Part shown: piece after piece, positions 22,034 to 32,609 of the stretch
Position numbering within the stretch: the first letter of the stretch is position 1
Layout of the letters: each line of letters starts with the position of its first letter
Source of the DNA: Rhipidocladum racemiflorum
Taxonomy: Eukaryota; Streptophyta; Magnoliopsida; Poales; Poaceae
Direction of reading: 5' to 3'
DNA length: 64,000 bases
Assembly (NCBI GenBank): GCA_036346355.1
Contig: CM070569.1
Span: 61,838,561-61,902,560, forward strand
Notes under the pieces: model-generated
The model's input: only the letters and a program-made list of their open reading frames with translations
Database searches by the model: none
Told to the model about the DNA's origin: nothing
Program-made: the position numbers and the translations under genes

Positions 22034-25000
22034 ATGGCCAAGTTTGGGAGGAGCGCGTTGACCGCAGCGAGGATGAGGGAACTCGAGGAGTCGGGTTTGC
22101 TAGATCCAATAACTTGGCAGCTACCCGGAGCGGAGACCGAGACGCAGCCCCAAGAGGACGAGCTCATCAGCACCGAGCAGTACATGCTCTTCGGCCTGTG
22201 GACGCGGGAGAGCGACTTCCTGGCCTCGGTTCTTGCCCAATGCGAGATCGAGCTCATCAACCTGGTGCCCAACTCTGTCCTCCTCCTCTCCATCTTCTCT
22301 CATTTGTGCGAGGGATTTCTTGGAATCATCCCCACCCCCTCTCTCTTCTTCTGCTACTTCTCCCTATTCCGCACCGAAAAAGACCTTGTGGTCGGGTGTC
22401 TTTACTTTCAACTGCGGCCAGGGCTCCCTTGGTCCTTCCCTTTACTTCGAGCTCGTGACTCCCTCGGTCCCTGGTTCGAGAGGTGGTTTTATTTGAAAAG
22501 GGGGGAGGACGGCGCCCTCGCCTACGACGGGAGCCCAATCACCACCAAGCGCCAGACCCCCGAGCCAGACGAGCTGGGGCCGGACCAGGAGGCCATTGCC
22601 ACCATCCACGTCCGTGCCACTCACGGTCTCACCGGTCAGGCCATCGCCAGCAACTTCTTGCGGAACCGGGTGTGTCCTTTGCGAAAGAGGCTCCATCCGT
22701 TCTTCGAGATCGTGGGGCGAGATGACCCCATCCGCGAGGCCCCCGTTGGTAAGTTTCCTATCAAAGAGGCTTCCTTGAGCTCGAGCTGACATGCATTCTT
22801 TTTTCTTTCGCCTAACTCTCACAGGGCCTTCAACAGCGCCAAAGGAATCCTGGGTGGCGGCCAGGATGAATGAGATGTTCGGGAAGGCGGCCCTCGACTA
22901 CACCCTGGACGACCCCATCCCAAGGAGCGTGTTGAGTCGAAGCGCCGAGGTAACAACTTCCCCGAGCTCAAAACCTTGCCCGAGGTCTCTTGAGCCCGTG
23001 CTGACCCCTAGCATGCATGCAGGACGACCGGGAGCTGCGCGAGGCCGCAAGGCGGATGCTGCCACTGCCCGAATTGGGCAGAGGAAAGAAGGCGGGCAAG
23101 AGGCCGCCCCCGAACACCCCCAGGCCCCAGCGGCAGCGCCCCGAAGAAGCCGCACGTCGAGTGGGGGGACCGGACGGTGGTAAGCCCCTTTTCCTCGTGC
23201 CTCGGTCGTTTCCCAGACCGCTTAGCTCTAGCGCCTTTTCTTTCTCACGGCCCCTTCATAATCTGCGCAGTAGCAACAAGCGACAGCAGCGGCAAGGACC
23301 TCAAGCCCATCGGGGGCTTCAGGCCCCCAAGCCCAAGGCTCGGGGCCTAGACCTTCTACGGCCCTGAGTCCTTCCCAAGCCCCGGCGACAGCGGCCCAAG
23401 GTGCCCGGCGCCCGACCTCGAGGAGGAGGCTCGACACTCAAGTATGCGCGTGAATTTACCCTGGCGTTCTTGAGATTCTTCCCGCTCTGTTTTTAGTAAT
23501 GCTCCTAACTGCAGACATTGGGGGCTCGAGCCTACTCACGACCCAGCTTGACGATGGCTGTTGTTTAGGGCGAGTCAGAGTCCGAGGAGGGGGAGCTCGA
23601 CTTCCAGCTGGTCCGCCGACCTCCATCGCTCGGGGGCCCGACCTCCGGAGGATCTCCCTAGGAGAGCTTGTCTGGCCTCCCCGACCCGACCCCTTCAACC
23701 GAAGCTGTGGCGGAGGATCAGGCGAGGGGCGTCCCAGAGGTTGAGACCCCTGAGACAGGGATTGCCCGGACGGGCGAGGCTGAAGTCGAGGCTGAGGACG
23801 GAGCTGATGAGGCGGACAGGCCCGAGGTCGAAGTCCTCGAGGTTCGAGCTGCCAGGACGGGTGAAGCCATGGTCGAGGCCGAGGCCGAGGTCGAGATCCT
23901 CCCGGCCAGCGCCGTCGAGGCGGTCGAGACCGAGGTCATCCCAGTCGTCGAAGACGAAGCCCTCCCGATCGCGGACCCCCGAAGCCTCCTCTCGATTAGC
24001 GAGGGTGACCCCCTCCTTCCGGAGTTGCTTTGGGGGCCACAGCCGAAGTTACCCCAACCCGGGACGCCAAGCCCGACCAAGTCGAGGGCGAAGGTCACGA
24101 GGCCCGACCGACCCTGGAGCTCTGCGAGGGGGACCGGGCAGGCCCCTCTTTTGTCCAGGCCGAGCTAGAAGAGCAAGCCGCGGTCGGGGCCATATGCGGC
24201 CAGAGCATTGGTCCCCACCGCGCCGCCTTCGAAAACCGGCTCGGCCAGGTATGAGTGGTCTTACTCCTGTCTCTCTTTCTTCTTCTTTTTTTGTTCCATC
24301 TTCCCCTCCTTGCGCTTACTCCTTGATTTCTCCAAGCCGTGGATCACATTGCCTAGGGACTCCAAGGTCTCGAGGAGCATGTGGACGCGTTGAAGGCTGT
24401 GCTGAACTTGGTCGAGGAGCGAGAGGCCTGCCTGGTGTAACTCGAGGAAGCCCTCGAGGTCGAGCGGGGCACGGCCCAGCAGAGGATGGAGATAGACTCT
24501 GCTGAGCTCGCCTCCCTTCGAGGCACCATGAGGGCCCTCGAGGCCTCCCACGCTGCCGAACTCAAAGGAGCCACGGAGACCGAGCGTGAGCACGTCTTCC
24601 GAGCTGTCGAGGCCGAGCGTGCGAGGTCTTCCCGAGCGCTCGAAGCTGCCCGGGCTGAGGCCTCCAAGGCTCTCGAGGACGAGCACGTTAAGGCTGCCCA
24701 AACCCTGGAGGCCGAGCGTGCGAAAGCTGCCAAGGTCCTGGAGGTCGAGCGTACCGAAGCCGCAAAGGCCCTGGAGCTCGAACGATCAAGGGTGGAGGAG
24801 CATCAGAGGCAGCTCGCCGAATAGGTTGCTGCACCAGCCAGGGCCTCAGCCGAGCTCGAGGCGAAGGTCGTCGAACTCGAAGAGAAGATTGGGCGGGCGG
24901 TGAAGACGACCAAGAGTGCCCTAGCCCAACTTCAAGAGGAGCGGGGCCGTACCTACAGCTCGGCCACCGAGACGCTCCGCCTCCAAGGTGAGATTACCAG

Positions 25001-25063
25001 GTTGAGGGCTAGGATCGCCGAGCTCGAGCAAGAGAAACTTGCTCGAGAAATGTCGGATCTGTA
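22034..25063 (+). CDS. Antisense ORF of the Gypsy derivative (putative gypsy-type transposon domain), 3' part broken
   Basis: The plus-strand gene runs antisense to its host retroelement. The first exons splice cleanly: 22034-22748, 22825-22949 and 23023-23179, with consensus GTAAGT/CAG sites and intact phase, about 330 codons. The first part (TWQLPGAETE-type acidic start, then FLASVLAQCEIELINLVPNS) resembles the plant family annotated as 'putative gypsy type transposon' (PF04195). Downstream comes an acidic alanine/glutamate-rich segment (23668-24160), then a heptad-like coiled coil (24486-24824, repeated ALEAERAKAA-type units) ending in a stop. From exon 4 the frame is uncertain: the phase-consistent reading meets TAG near 23350. 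Its function is unknown in the family. It is not a transposase by any catalytic motif I can see. Confidence 0.6.
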
Positions 25064-25450
25064 GATAAGACTTTTAGTAGTTAATATTTTAACTTTTGGA
25101 ACAATTAAAGAAGGAAACAGGAAGTGAACGAGCGAATGACGAGTTTATAATATAGTATTTTGTGCGTCTGTAATCAAGCTTGTTTGTTTATGATCTAGTG
25201 TTCGAGTACTTAGCTGTTTGTAGAAGGGTGCTCCCTTGTCCACCCCCCGATGCGGTCGAGGTCGTGCGGGACGTTGGGCGCAGTTAGAGTCCACGGTCGT
25301 CCATCCCCCGAACGAGATCCGCGACCCAGCCCCCAACGCAGTCGAGCTCGTGCAGGAGGTCGAGCGCAAACGAGGTCCGCAGCCCATCCCCCGAATCGGC
25401 GATGTTCCTCCAGAGGTTCGAAGTCATCGGGCCCCATGGTGGGCGTCAGC

Positions 25451-26039
25451 TGTCGATGATCGGGATCGCCTGACCACAGAGATGAGATCGGGGGTGTATG
25501 GGTGTGTGAGGACCCAAGAGCTTGAGTTCGTTCCCCGGGAGGTCGGTGCCGCTGCTGGCTACGACCTGGCGAAGAAGTAGACAAGTGACACCAGGAATTA
25601 TACTGGTTCGAGCCACCAAGTAGGGTAATATCTCTACTCCAGTCTTGCCCTGAGGCGGAGGATTGGATTTATGTGTGAGTACAAGTGGGTGAGTATCGAT
25701 CGTCCCATCCAAGGTCTCCTTACATATATATATAGAGTCTACAAAGTCCCTCATTACGTTACTGGAGAGCGATCAAGAGTAATTCTCGGAGAAGGGTGGT
25801 CCCACGCACGCTCCAACCGAATCTCAACCACCCCCCGGGATTCGTGGCCACGTCCTGCTCTTGCAGGTCTCTGTAACCGCAACCCTCAGACCCGGCCTCT
25901 CCAAGCTCTAGGTCTTGGTCGAGTGACGACCTCTGGTCCCTTGCTCGACGTCGAGCGGGTGCCGCCCGGGTACCACGGTAATAAGCTCGAGCTCGAGCTC
26001 GGCTCGCCAGGTCGAGTTCGAGCCAGGGTTCGTTGACCA
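25451..26039 (-). repeat. 5' LTR of the Gypsy derivative
   Basis: Partner of 21040-21627. The primer-binding-site-like sequence follows directly on the minus strand at about 25450-25430. Beyond it the minus strand is open for a short stretch (from ATG 25437), which may be a leftover of the leader or gag start. Confidence 0.75.
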
Positions 26040-27277
26040 TGCTGTTGAACAGGCAGGTTATTTCATTCCCCGACAATCCTGCTTTTTTATTATAGATTCT
26101 GCACATAAATAGTGACTAGAACATCTATTTTTTTGGGTCTAACTCAAAAGGAACATGTCCTACTGATAACATGGGAACAGACTTTGATAATAGTCATCAC
26201 ATGTTCTTAGCTTCTAAGATCTAATGATATGACAGCAGATATGATAACTGACAGGCATCATATCCTGGCCTGATAATTAATTCACAGTGTATAATTTTTT
26301 CAATCTGTCTTGCAGGCCATTCCTTTCAATTATCAAGTTATCTACTAAATGCTAATCTTCTACTGCCTGGGACATTTTCATGTGCTAAATGGCTGGTTCA
26401 GAATCAACCAATTTTGGATGGACAACGGGTCATGCAATTAGGAAGTTCTGGAAGCTATATTTGCATTGTGAAAAATGTAGCCCTTTTCCTGTTGTTCTGA
26501 TTACCCCATAGGTTTTGTCTACTATGTCTAGGACTAATGATCAAGGACTATTTATGTAATGCATCCTATTATTTGGCATCAAGGACTAATTTCTACGTTC
26601 TATATAATTGTGGTTTACATTTAACTCCTAGCGGTTCATCTATTCCTATGTCCTTTAATGTTTCATTGGAGTGTTGGATCCTATTATCCTCTATTTGGTT
26701 AAAAAAGCAACTCACTTGCAAATGCATAAAGGGGTACTTTAACTGTTACCAAGAGCAACATTTAGCTTTTCTTCTTCACTACCATCAGCATTTCATGTCT
26801 CACTGAATCAGCTTGAGAAGTGGAATGGGAAGAGGCAGAATGGGACATTTGCAGGGCCCCTCTAAATCTTATGTTTGTGATTGTGATTGTATGAGTCCTG
26901 ATTCCTCAGACCACTTTACCGCTTTCACCAGTGCAACTGTTATCTTCTGGTTTGAGTTTATGCTTGTCTTGTACTCTAAACTGCTTATTCACATGTTTTT
27001 ATTCAAACATATTCTAAACTGAAGCATTGTTGTTTATTGCCTATATCTCTGTCTATCCTGGGATCTGAGTAATATTCAGTTTGGATGCCAAAAGGGGCTC
27101 ATAAGTATCTTGGGTTGGGCTAATACGTATCTGAGTAATGCCATCTGAGAAGCAGGTCTACGTGTCTTGCGCAAGGCCAGACGACTCGCGAACCAACGAG
27201 CCAGCTCGAGCCTCCTGTCGATCCAAGCCCCTAACGAGCCGAGTTGAACAGAAACAAAGTTCCAACTGAGCTCGATG
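26040..27277. other. AT-rich intergenic, nothing recognised
   Basis: No ORF with a recognisable domain, no paired terminal repeats. It looks like ordinary intergenic or old UTR-like sequence, possibly the continuation of the hAT gene's 3' flank separated by the Gypsy insertion; this could not be shown. Confidence 0.35.
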
Positions 27278-27934
27278 CTGCTGAAAAAAAGAATTCCTAT
27301 TGTGTGTTCCTTCCTATGTGACTGAGTGTGAATTCTCTCTAGTAAGCAAATTGCATCCGAGTGTTTTCTGTGTTCGTGTATGCACAATCTTTGGAGCTGA
27401 GCCAACACGTGGTATCAGAACCGGGTGAATGCTTGTGCCTGGCGTGTTGTCCATCGACGGTCCTGCAGTGTATATGTCGTCAAGCCGTCGCAACAGTGGC
27501 ATTGGTGGCAGCGGCGGCAAAGGTGGTAACAACGTCAACGACGGCCATGAGATTGCCGTGCAGCAAGTGAAGGGGGCAGGGGCGACGCTGCGTTACCCCA
27601 TCCTCTCGGAGAACAACTACGGCGTGTGGGTGGTGAAGATGGAAATCTTCATGCGCACACAAGGCGTGTGGACGGCCGTGGAGGGCAATGAAGAGGCCGA
27701 TGAGAAGATGGACCAAATGGCTCTCGCTACCATTGTCCAAGCTGTGCCAAAGACCGTGATGATAGCCATTTCTGAGAAGGAGACGGCGAAGGAGGTGTGG
27801 GACGCTCTCAAGGAGATGCACATCGGTGAAGAGCGCGTCAAGAAGGCCCGAGTTCAAACTCTCAAGAGGGAGCTTGATGGTATGTACATGCGCGAATCTG
27901 AAAAAATTAGTGATTTTTCTTTGAAGGTGACCAA
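27278..27934 (+). mobile_element. Copia fragment, copy 1: LTR end, primer site and gag start
   Basis: Begins inside an LTR (AAAAAAAGAATTCCTATTGT), reaches the LTR end GAGCCAACA near 27409, then CGTGGTATCAGAACC, a primer-binding site matching initiator tRNA-Met as used by plant Copia elements. It continues into a gag ORF (27429 onward) with the family's SENNYGVW and EVWDALKEMH phrases. The gag is cut at 27934 and joined to a hAT-like fragment. Copies 2 and 3 are at 28089-28970 and 28970-29744/36664-36912. Confidence 0.75.
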
Positions 27935-28088
27935 TAGGGGTGAAAACAGGACAGGAAATATCTGCCCAAATCCGCTTAAAACCCGATCTGTATCCCGAAT
28001 ATAGCTATCCGGTCGGATCCGGATATGGATCCGGATTCGGAGTCTTTAGTATCCGACGGAAACAGTATCGGATCCGGATATTCGGATA
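27935..28088 (+). mobile_element. hAT-like terminal fragment
   Basis: Starts TAGGGGTGAAAACAGGACAG where copy 1 of the Copia gag breaks off and is rich in GGATCCGGATAT/ATCCGG words, a style I associate with ends of certain grass hAT elements. It stops abruptly at 28088 where copy 2 of the Copia LTR begins, so it is truncated or marks a recombination joint. Superfamily is a guess. Confidence 0.4.
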
Positions 28089-29730
28089 TTGTGGTGAATG
28101 AAAGGAGAAATAGAGAAGGAGCTCTGGTGTGCAGTGCTGCCGAAAAAAAGAATTCCTTTTGTGTGTTCCTTCCTATGTGACTGAGTGTGAGTTCTCTCCA
28201 GTAAGGATATTGCATCCGAGTGTTTTATGTGTTCGTGTGCGCGCAATCTTTGGAGCTGAGTCAACACGTGGTAACAAAGTCAGGTGAGTGCTTGTGCCTG
28301 GCGTGATGTCCACCGACGGTCCTGTAGTGTATACGCCGTCGAGCCGTCGCAACAGTGGCATTGGTGGCAAAGGCGGCAACAACGTCGACGGCGACCATGA
28401 GATGGTCGTGCAACAAGTGAAGGGGGCAGGGGTGACGCTGCGTTACCCCATTCTCTCGGAGAACAACCATGGCGCATGGGCAATGAAGATGAAAATCTTC
28501 ATGCGCGCACAAGGAGTGTGGGCGGCTGTGGAGGGTAAGGAAGCGGCCGATGAGAAGTCGGACCAAATGGCTCTCACCGCCATTGTCCAAGCTGTGCCGG
28601 AGGCCATGATGATGGCCATTTCTGAGAAGGAGATGGCTAAGGAGGTGTGGGACGCTCTCAAGGAGATGCACGTCGGTGAAGAGCGCGTCGAGAAGGCCCG
28701 AGTTCAAACTCTCAAGAAAGAGCTTGATGGTATGTACATGGGCGAATCTGAAAAACATAGTGATTTTGCTTTGAAGGTGACCAACATCGTGAACGAGATA
28801 CGCTCTCTCGGCACGAAAATGGAGGAGACCACCGTCGTCAAGAAGCTCCTACATTCCGTCCCCAACAAGTTTCTACCCATTGTGAGCACCATCGAGCAAT
28901 GGGGGGGTGTGGAGAAGATGTTGGTGATGGAGACAGTCGGACGCCTGCAGGCGTACGAGGAGTCTTTGAAGGAGCTTCTTGACGACGGTGGTCTCCTCCA
29001 TTTTCGTGCCGAGAGAGCATATCTCGTTCACGATGTTGGTCACCTTCAAAGCAAAATCACTATTTTTTTCAGATTCGCCCATGTACATACCATCAAGCTC
29101 CCTCTTGAGAGTTTGAACTCGGGCCTTCTTGACGCGCTCTTCACCGACGTGCATCTCCTTGAGAGTGTCCCACACCTCCTTCGCCGTCTCCTTCTCAGAA
29201 ATGGCCATCATCATGGCCTCCGGCACAGCTTGGCAATGGCGGTGAGAGCCATTTGGTCCGTCTTCTCATCGGCCGCTTCCTTACCCTCCACAATCGCCCA
29301 CACTCCTTGTGCGCGCATGAAGATTTTCATCTTCATTGCCCACGCGTCGTGGTTGTTCTACGAGAGAATGGGGTAACGCAGCACCACCCCTGCCCCCTTT
29401 AATTGTTGCATGACCATCTCATGGCCGTCGTCGACGTCGTTGCCACCTTTGTCGCCGCTACCACCAATGCCACTGTTGCGATGGCTCGGCCGCGTATACA
29501 CTGCAGGACCGTCGGTGGACATCACACCAGGCACAAGCACTCACCCGGCTCTGAAACCACATGTTGACTCAGCTCCAAAGATTGCGCACACACGAACACA
29601 GAAAACACTTGGATGCAATTTGCTTACTGGAGAGAACTCACATAGGAAGGAACACACAAAAGGAATTCTTTTTTCCGGTAGCACCGCACACCAGCGCTCC
29701 TTCTCTATTTCTCCTTTCATTCACCACAAC
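28089..29730. repeat. Inverted duplication (fold-back) of a Copia LTR-gag segment
   Basis: The left arm, 28089-28850, reads LTR 3' part, primer-binding site, then gag start in plus orientation. The right arm, 28970-29730, is the same sequence inverted, about 95% identical by eye, including the LTR end (GACTCAGCTCCAAAG on the plus strand). The 119-bp spacer (28851-28969) is simply the continuation of the left gag, so the joint looks like a template switch folding back on the same sequence. A 362-codon frame (28288-29376) runs through gag and into its own antisense. A transcript crossing the joint would fold into a hairpin of about 760 bp. Confidence 0.85.
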
Positions 29731-29739
29731 GACTTAATA

Positions 29740-29744
29740 ATACC
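29740..29744. repeat. Target site duplication ATACC (left) of Copia element B
   Basis: ATACC directly precedes the left LTR (TG at 29745) and is repeated at 36664-36668 directly after the right LTR (CA at 36662-36663). Confidence 0.9.
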
Positions 29745-29962
29745 TGTTAGGAAACCGGATTCGTATCCGATATGGACTCTTCCTTAATCTCTAAGCAGAA
29801 CCGCTATATATAGGAGGCAGGGGGTCACCCCATTGTACACAAGCATACACACAATAAAAGCACTGCTTCCTCCTCATATTGTGTCTCTCGCCCTCTCTCT
29901 CTGCTCTCCAGTTTAGATCTATTAGGCAACCCCGGACTATTCGATAGCGAGGTTGTCTAACA
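29745..29962 (+). repeat. 5' LTR of Copia element B
   Basis: Direct repeat of 36444-36663 with TATA box near 29805-29815; starts TG, ends CA. Confidence 0.9.
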
Positions 29963-32600
29963 CGTTATCAGCACGAAGCTCTATCCAGAGAAAGATTGAA
30001 AGGTGAGAATCGGTAAGAATCGGGTGATTGATCTAATCGCTCATTTGCATTCTGCATGTATCTAATCTTCGTGATCTAGTATCAGAGCTCACACCTGGCA
30101 CGGCCGTGGATACACGGTGTTTTTTTTTTTTCAAGTCGTGGCATGAAGCTACACACAAATTTGTACACATAGTACATGGCATGAAGCCAGGGTCGGTCCG
30201 ACAGATGCGCTACCAATGGCCACTGTCTCGTTAGAAGCGCCGCATCAACTACCGGCCTGGCCCGACGCGGTTGCTCCCAGAATCGGCGCCGACAGAAAAA
30301 GGGCAAATGCTACCGACTTGAAGTCCAGTTCATGGACACAAACTCCAGAACTTCAATTGGGTTATGAAACAATCAAGGCATGAAGCCATCCAACGCACAA
30401 GGGCAAAGAAGCCATCCAATCCTCGCCGCTTTGCCGACATGAAGTCTTGATGGAAGGATTGGCACGGCCATTAAAACTACAGACAAAGAAAGAGTATGGC
30501 TCAAGCCATTATTCTGCCTGGCTTGAACCCGCCACCGCATCCGGCATGAATCGCCGCATCTCGTGGGCATGAAGCCACCAACCGAGATACCAGATCGCCA
30601 ACCACCCCAAACGCCGAGCGCCTGCCGCGCGCTTCGCGGCAGGTGGCCTTGCGCCATCGCCACACACCATGAATGCACCGCTGCGACTCGGCTGAAATCA
30701 GGTTTCGCCAGCTTGGGACGGTCATACGCAGGGTCGCCGCTGCCGAGTTGTTCGCCGTCAGGTGAATCGCGCGCTTTACCGCTGTGAGCGCCGCCGCTGC
30801 GTGACTGGCCGTTGATGCACCGACCGACGCGTCGTCACGACACTCTCCGCTAAGACGCCGCCATTTCGGTCCCACGCGGCACGCAAAGAACCTGGCATCG
30901 CCTCGCCAGTTTGAACCTTGGCCTGGTCAGCCGCACTGAGACGCCGAGCAACCCGCCGCTTCACTTGAAGTGACGCGCTGCCAAGAATCGCTTTGCTTCC
31001 TACCGCCAAGGGCGCCGGCCCCACAAGACGCAGATGATGTCGCTAGAGCTCCGGTCCGCCGACGAAGTCGGTACCCACCCATCGCTCATTGCGCCACCGC
31101 CGCAGTCGCCACGCCGCCGCCAGTGTCTACCGGCGCCCTACCTTGATCCTAATCCGGACATGAAGTCTGAAATTAGATGGACATGAGTCCAATGCCTAAA
31201 GGACAAGAAGTCCCATCGCAATTAATGGCTTGGATTCCAATTGGGTTCTGGATAGATCACGCACGCAAGGGAGGGCATGGGATATTACCCATTTGCCCTC
31301 CCAATTTCTTTTCTTATTTTACTGCTTTTTCTTTTATGAAAATGATTAGAAATTCAGAAAAATAATTAGAAATTCCAGAAAATTCTATAAATTGCCAAAA
31401 AAAATATGAAAAATATCTAGAAAAATTCAGAAAATTAATTGGCTCTGTTCTTAATTTTCCTTAGCCTTATTTTCTGCATTTATGAATTTTTGCATGAATT
31501 TTTGCAATAATTGCCCCTTTTAGAATATCGGAAATTCCTGAGAGTTTATTTTCCGAATTTATGAATTTATAAATTATGTCATATTGATATTTGCTGAAAT
31601 TCAATTTCCTGTTGTAAAGTAATTCTGAAAATTGCTTGGAAATTAGCAGAAATTATGAAAAGTGTTAGGAAAATTCCAGAATTTCTCATATACAGCTTAT
31701 GAGAACATGAGTGGTTGGGATTTGATTTTGGTAATGAATAAATGAGATATGAGACAATTGGTGTCTAGGAAAACACACATGAGGCTTGGTTCTTTAATTG
31801 GCACCTTAAAACTGAAGTGCTCCCTCCCTCATGTGAGCCCTAGGGGCAAAGTTGACCTGGCCAAGAGTCAAATTGATGAGATATTCATTACTGCTTTTTG
31901 TTCTAGCCAACAAGAATTATATAAGTTGTAATTAGACTTATGCCATGTTTAATTCATGTTGCAATTTATTTTTACGTTGTCAAGTGATGCTTTGGAAAAT
32001 TGTCAGATAATTAATGTAAAATTGCCAACATACTAAGAAAAAATTCGGAAATTTCGAGAATTTATTTCCGCATTTATGAATTTATGAATTGTGCAATTAT
32101 TGTTTATTCTCAATATTTATGAATACAGGTATATATGAATTTTGCGCTATGAATACCTGTATTGATGAATCCTGCATTTATGAATCTCAGACTTATGAAT
32201 TTCTTGTACTTATGAATTTTGCATTTATCTTTGTATATATGAATCTTGATATTATTGCTTTTTTTTAGTTTGTCGAAACTCATGAGAATTCAATTATGCA
32301 TTTTATTGAATCTAGCAAACCATTTCCTATTAGATTGCACGAGTAATCTAATGGAAGAACCTTATGAATGTGCAAAGGTGTGGCATTATCTAACGTGAGT
32401 TTTTGAAGAATCGACATGAATTGTCGAAATTATCTCACATAGACATCGATTGCATAATGAATAGTAAGCTCTCAAGAGCATACTTTTCTCATGAATAGAA
32501 TTACAATTTATTCTTTATTCCAAAGATTCTTTCTTTACAAGCAATCCTTTTTGAATTACTTAGCCACTTTATGATTAGAATTATTTTTCTTTTCATCTAG
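29963..32600 (+). other. Non-coding 5' interior of Copia element B
   Basis: From 30140 to 31190 the word CATGAAGCC or CATGAAGTC recurs about eight times at irregular spacing in otherwise GC-rich sequence. From 31300 to 32580 the sequence is strongly AT-rich with many (T)ATGAATTT words. No gag (zinc knuckle or UBN2-like) reading could be found in any frame, so gag appears lost or replaced. Confidence 0.5.
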
Positions 32601-32609
32601 AAATCGTAG

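Larger units (their letters stand above)
21040..26039 (-). mobile_element. Gypsy LTR retrotransposon derivative lacking gag-pol
   Basis: Two direct LTRs of about 588 bp (21040-21627 and 25451-26039) are roughly 95% alike by eye. On the minus strand they start TGGTCAACG, end CGACA and contain a TATATATATATAG promoter. Next to the right LTR the minus strand reads TGACGCCCACCATGGGGCCC, a primer-binding-site-like sequence of plant Gypsy elements. Next to the left LTR is a purine tract (CCTCGGGGGC). That sets the orientation. The 3.8-kb interior has no recognisable protease, RT or integrase, only a plus-strand (antisense) spliced ORF. This layout resembles Tat-lineage Gypsy elements with an antisense extra ORF, reduced to a non-autonomous form. 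No target duplication was found, so the ends may have recombined. Confidence 0.75.

Noticed and set aside
23561..24505. 314-codon plus-strand ORF inside the Gypsy derivative
   Set aside because: Arginine/serine/proline-rich translation in the wrong frame relative to the acidic and coiled-coil frames that look coding.
28288..29376. 362-codon ORF
   Set aside because: Its first half is Copia gag, its second half is the antisense of the same gag after the fold-back joint, so it is not a designed protein.
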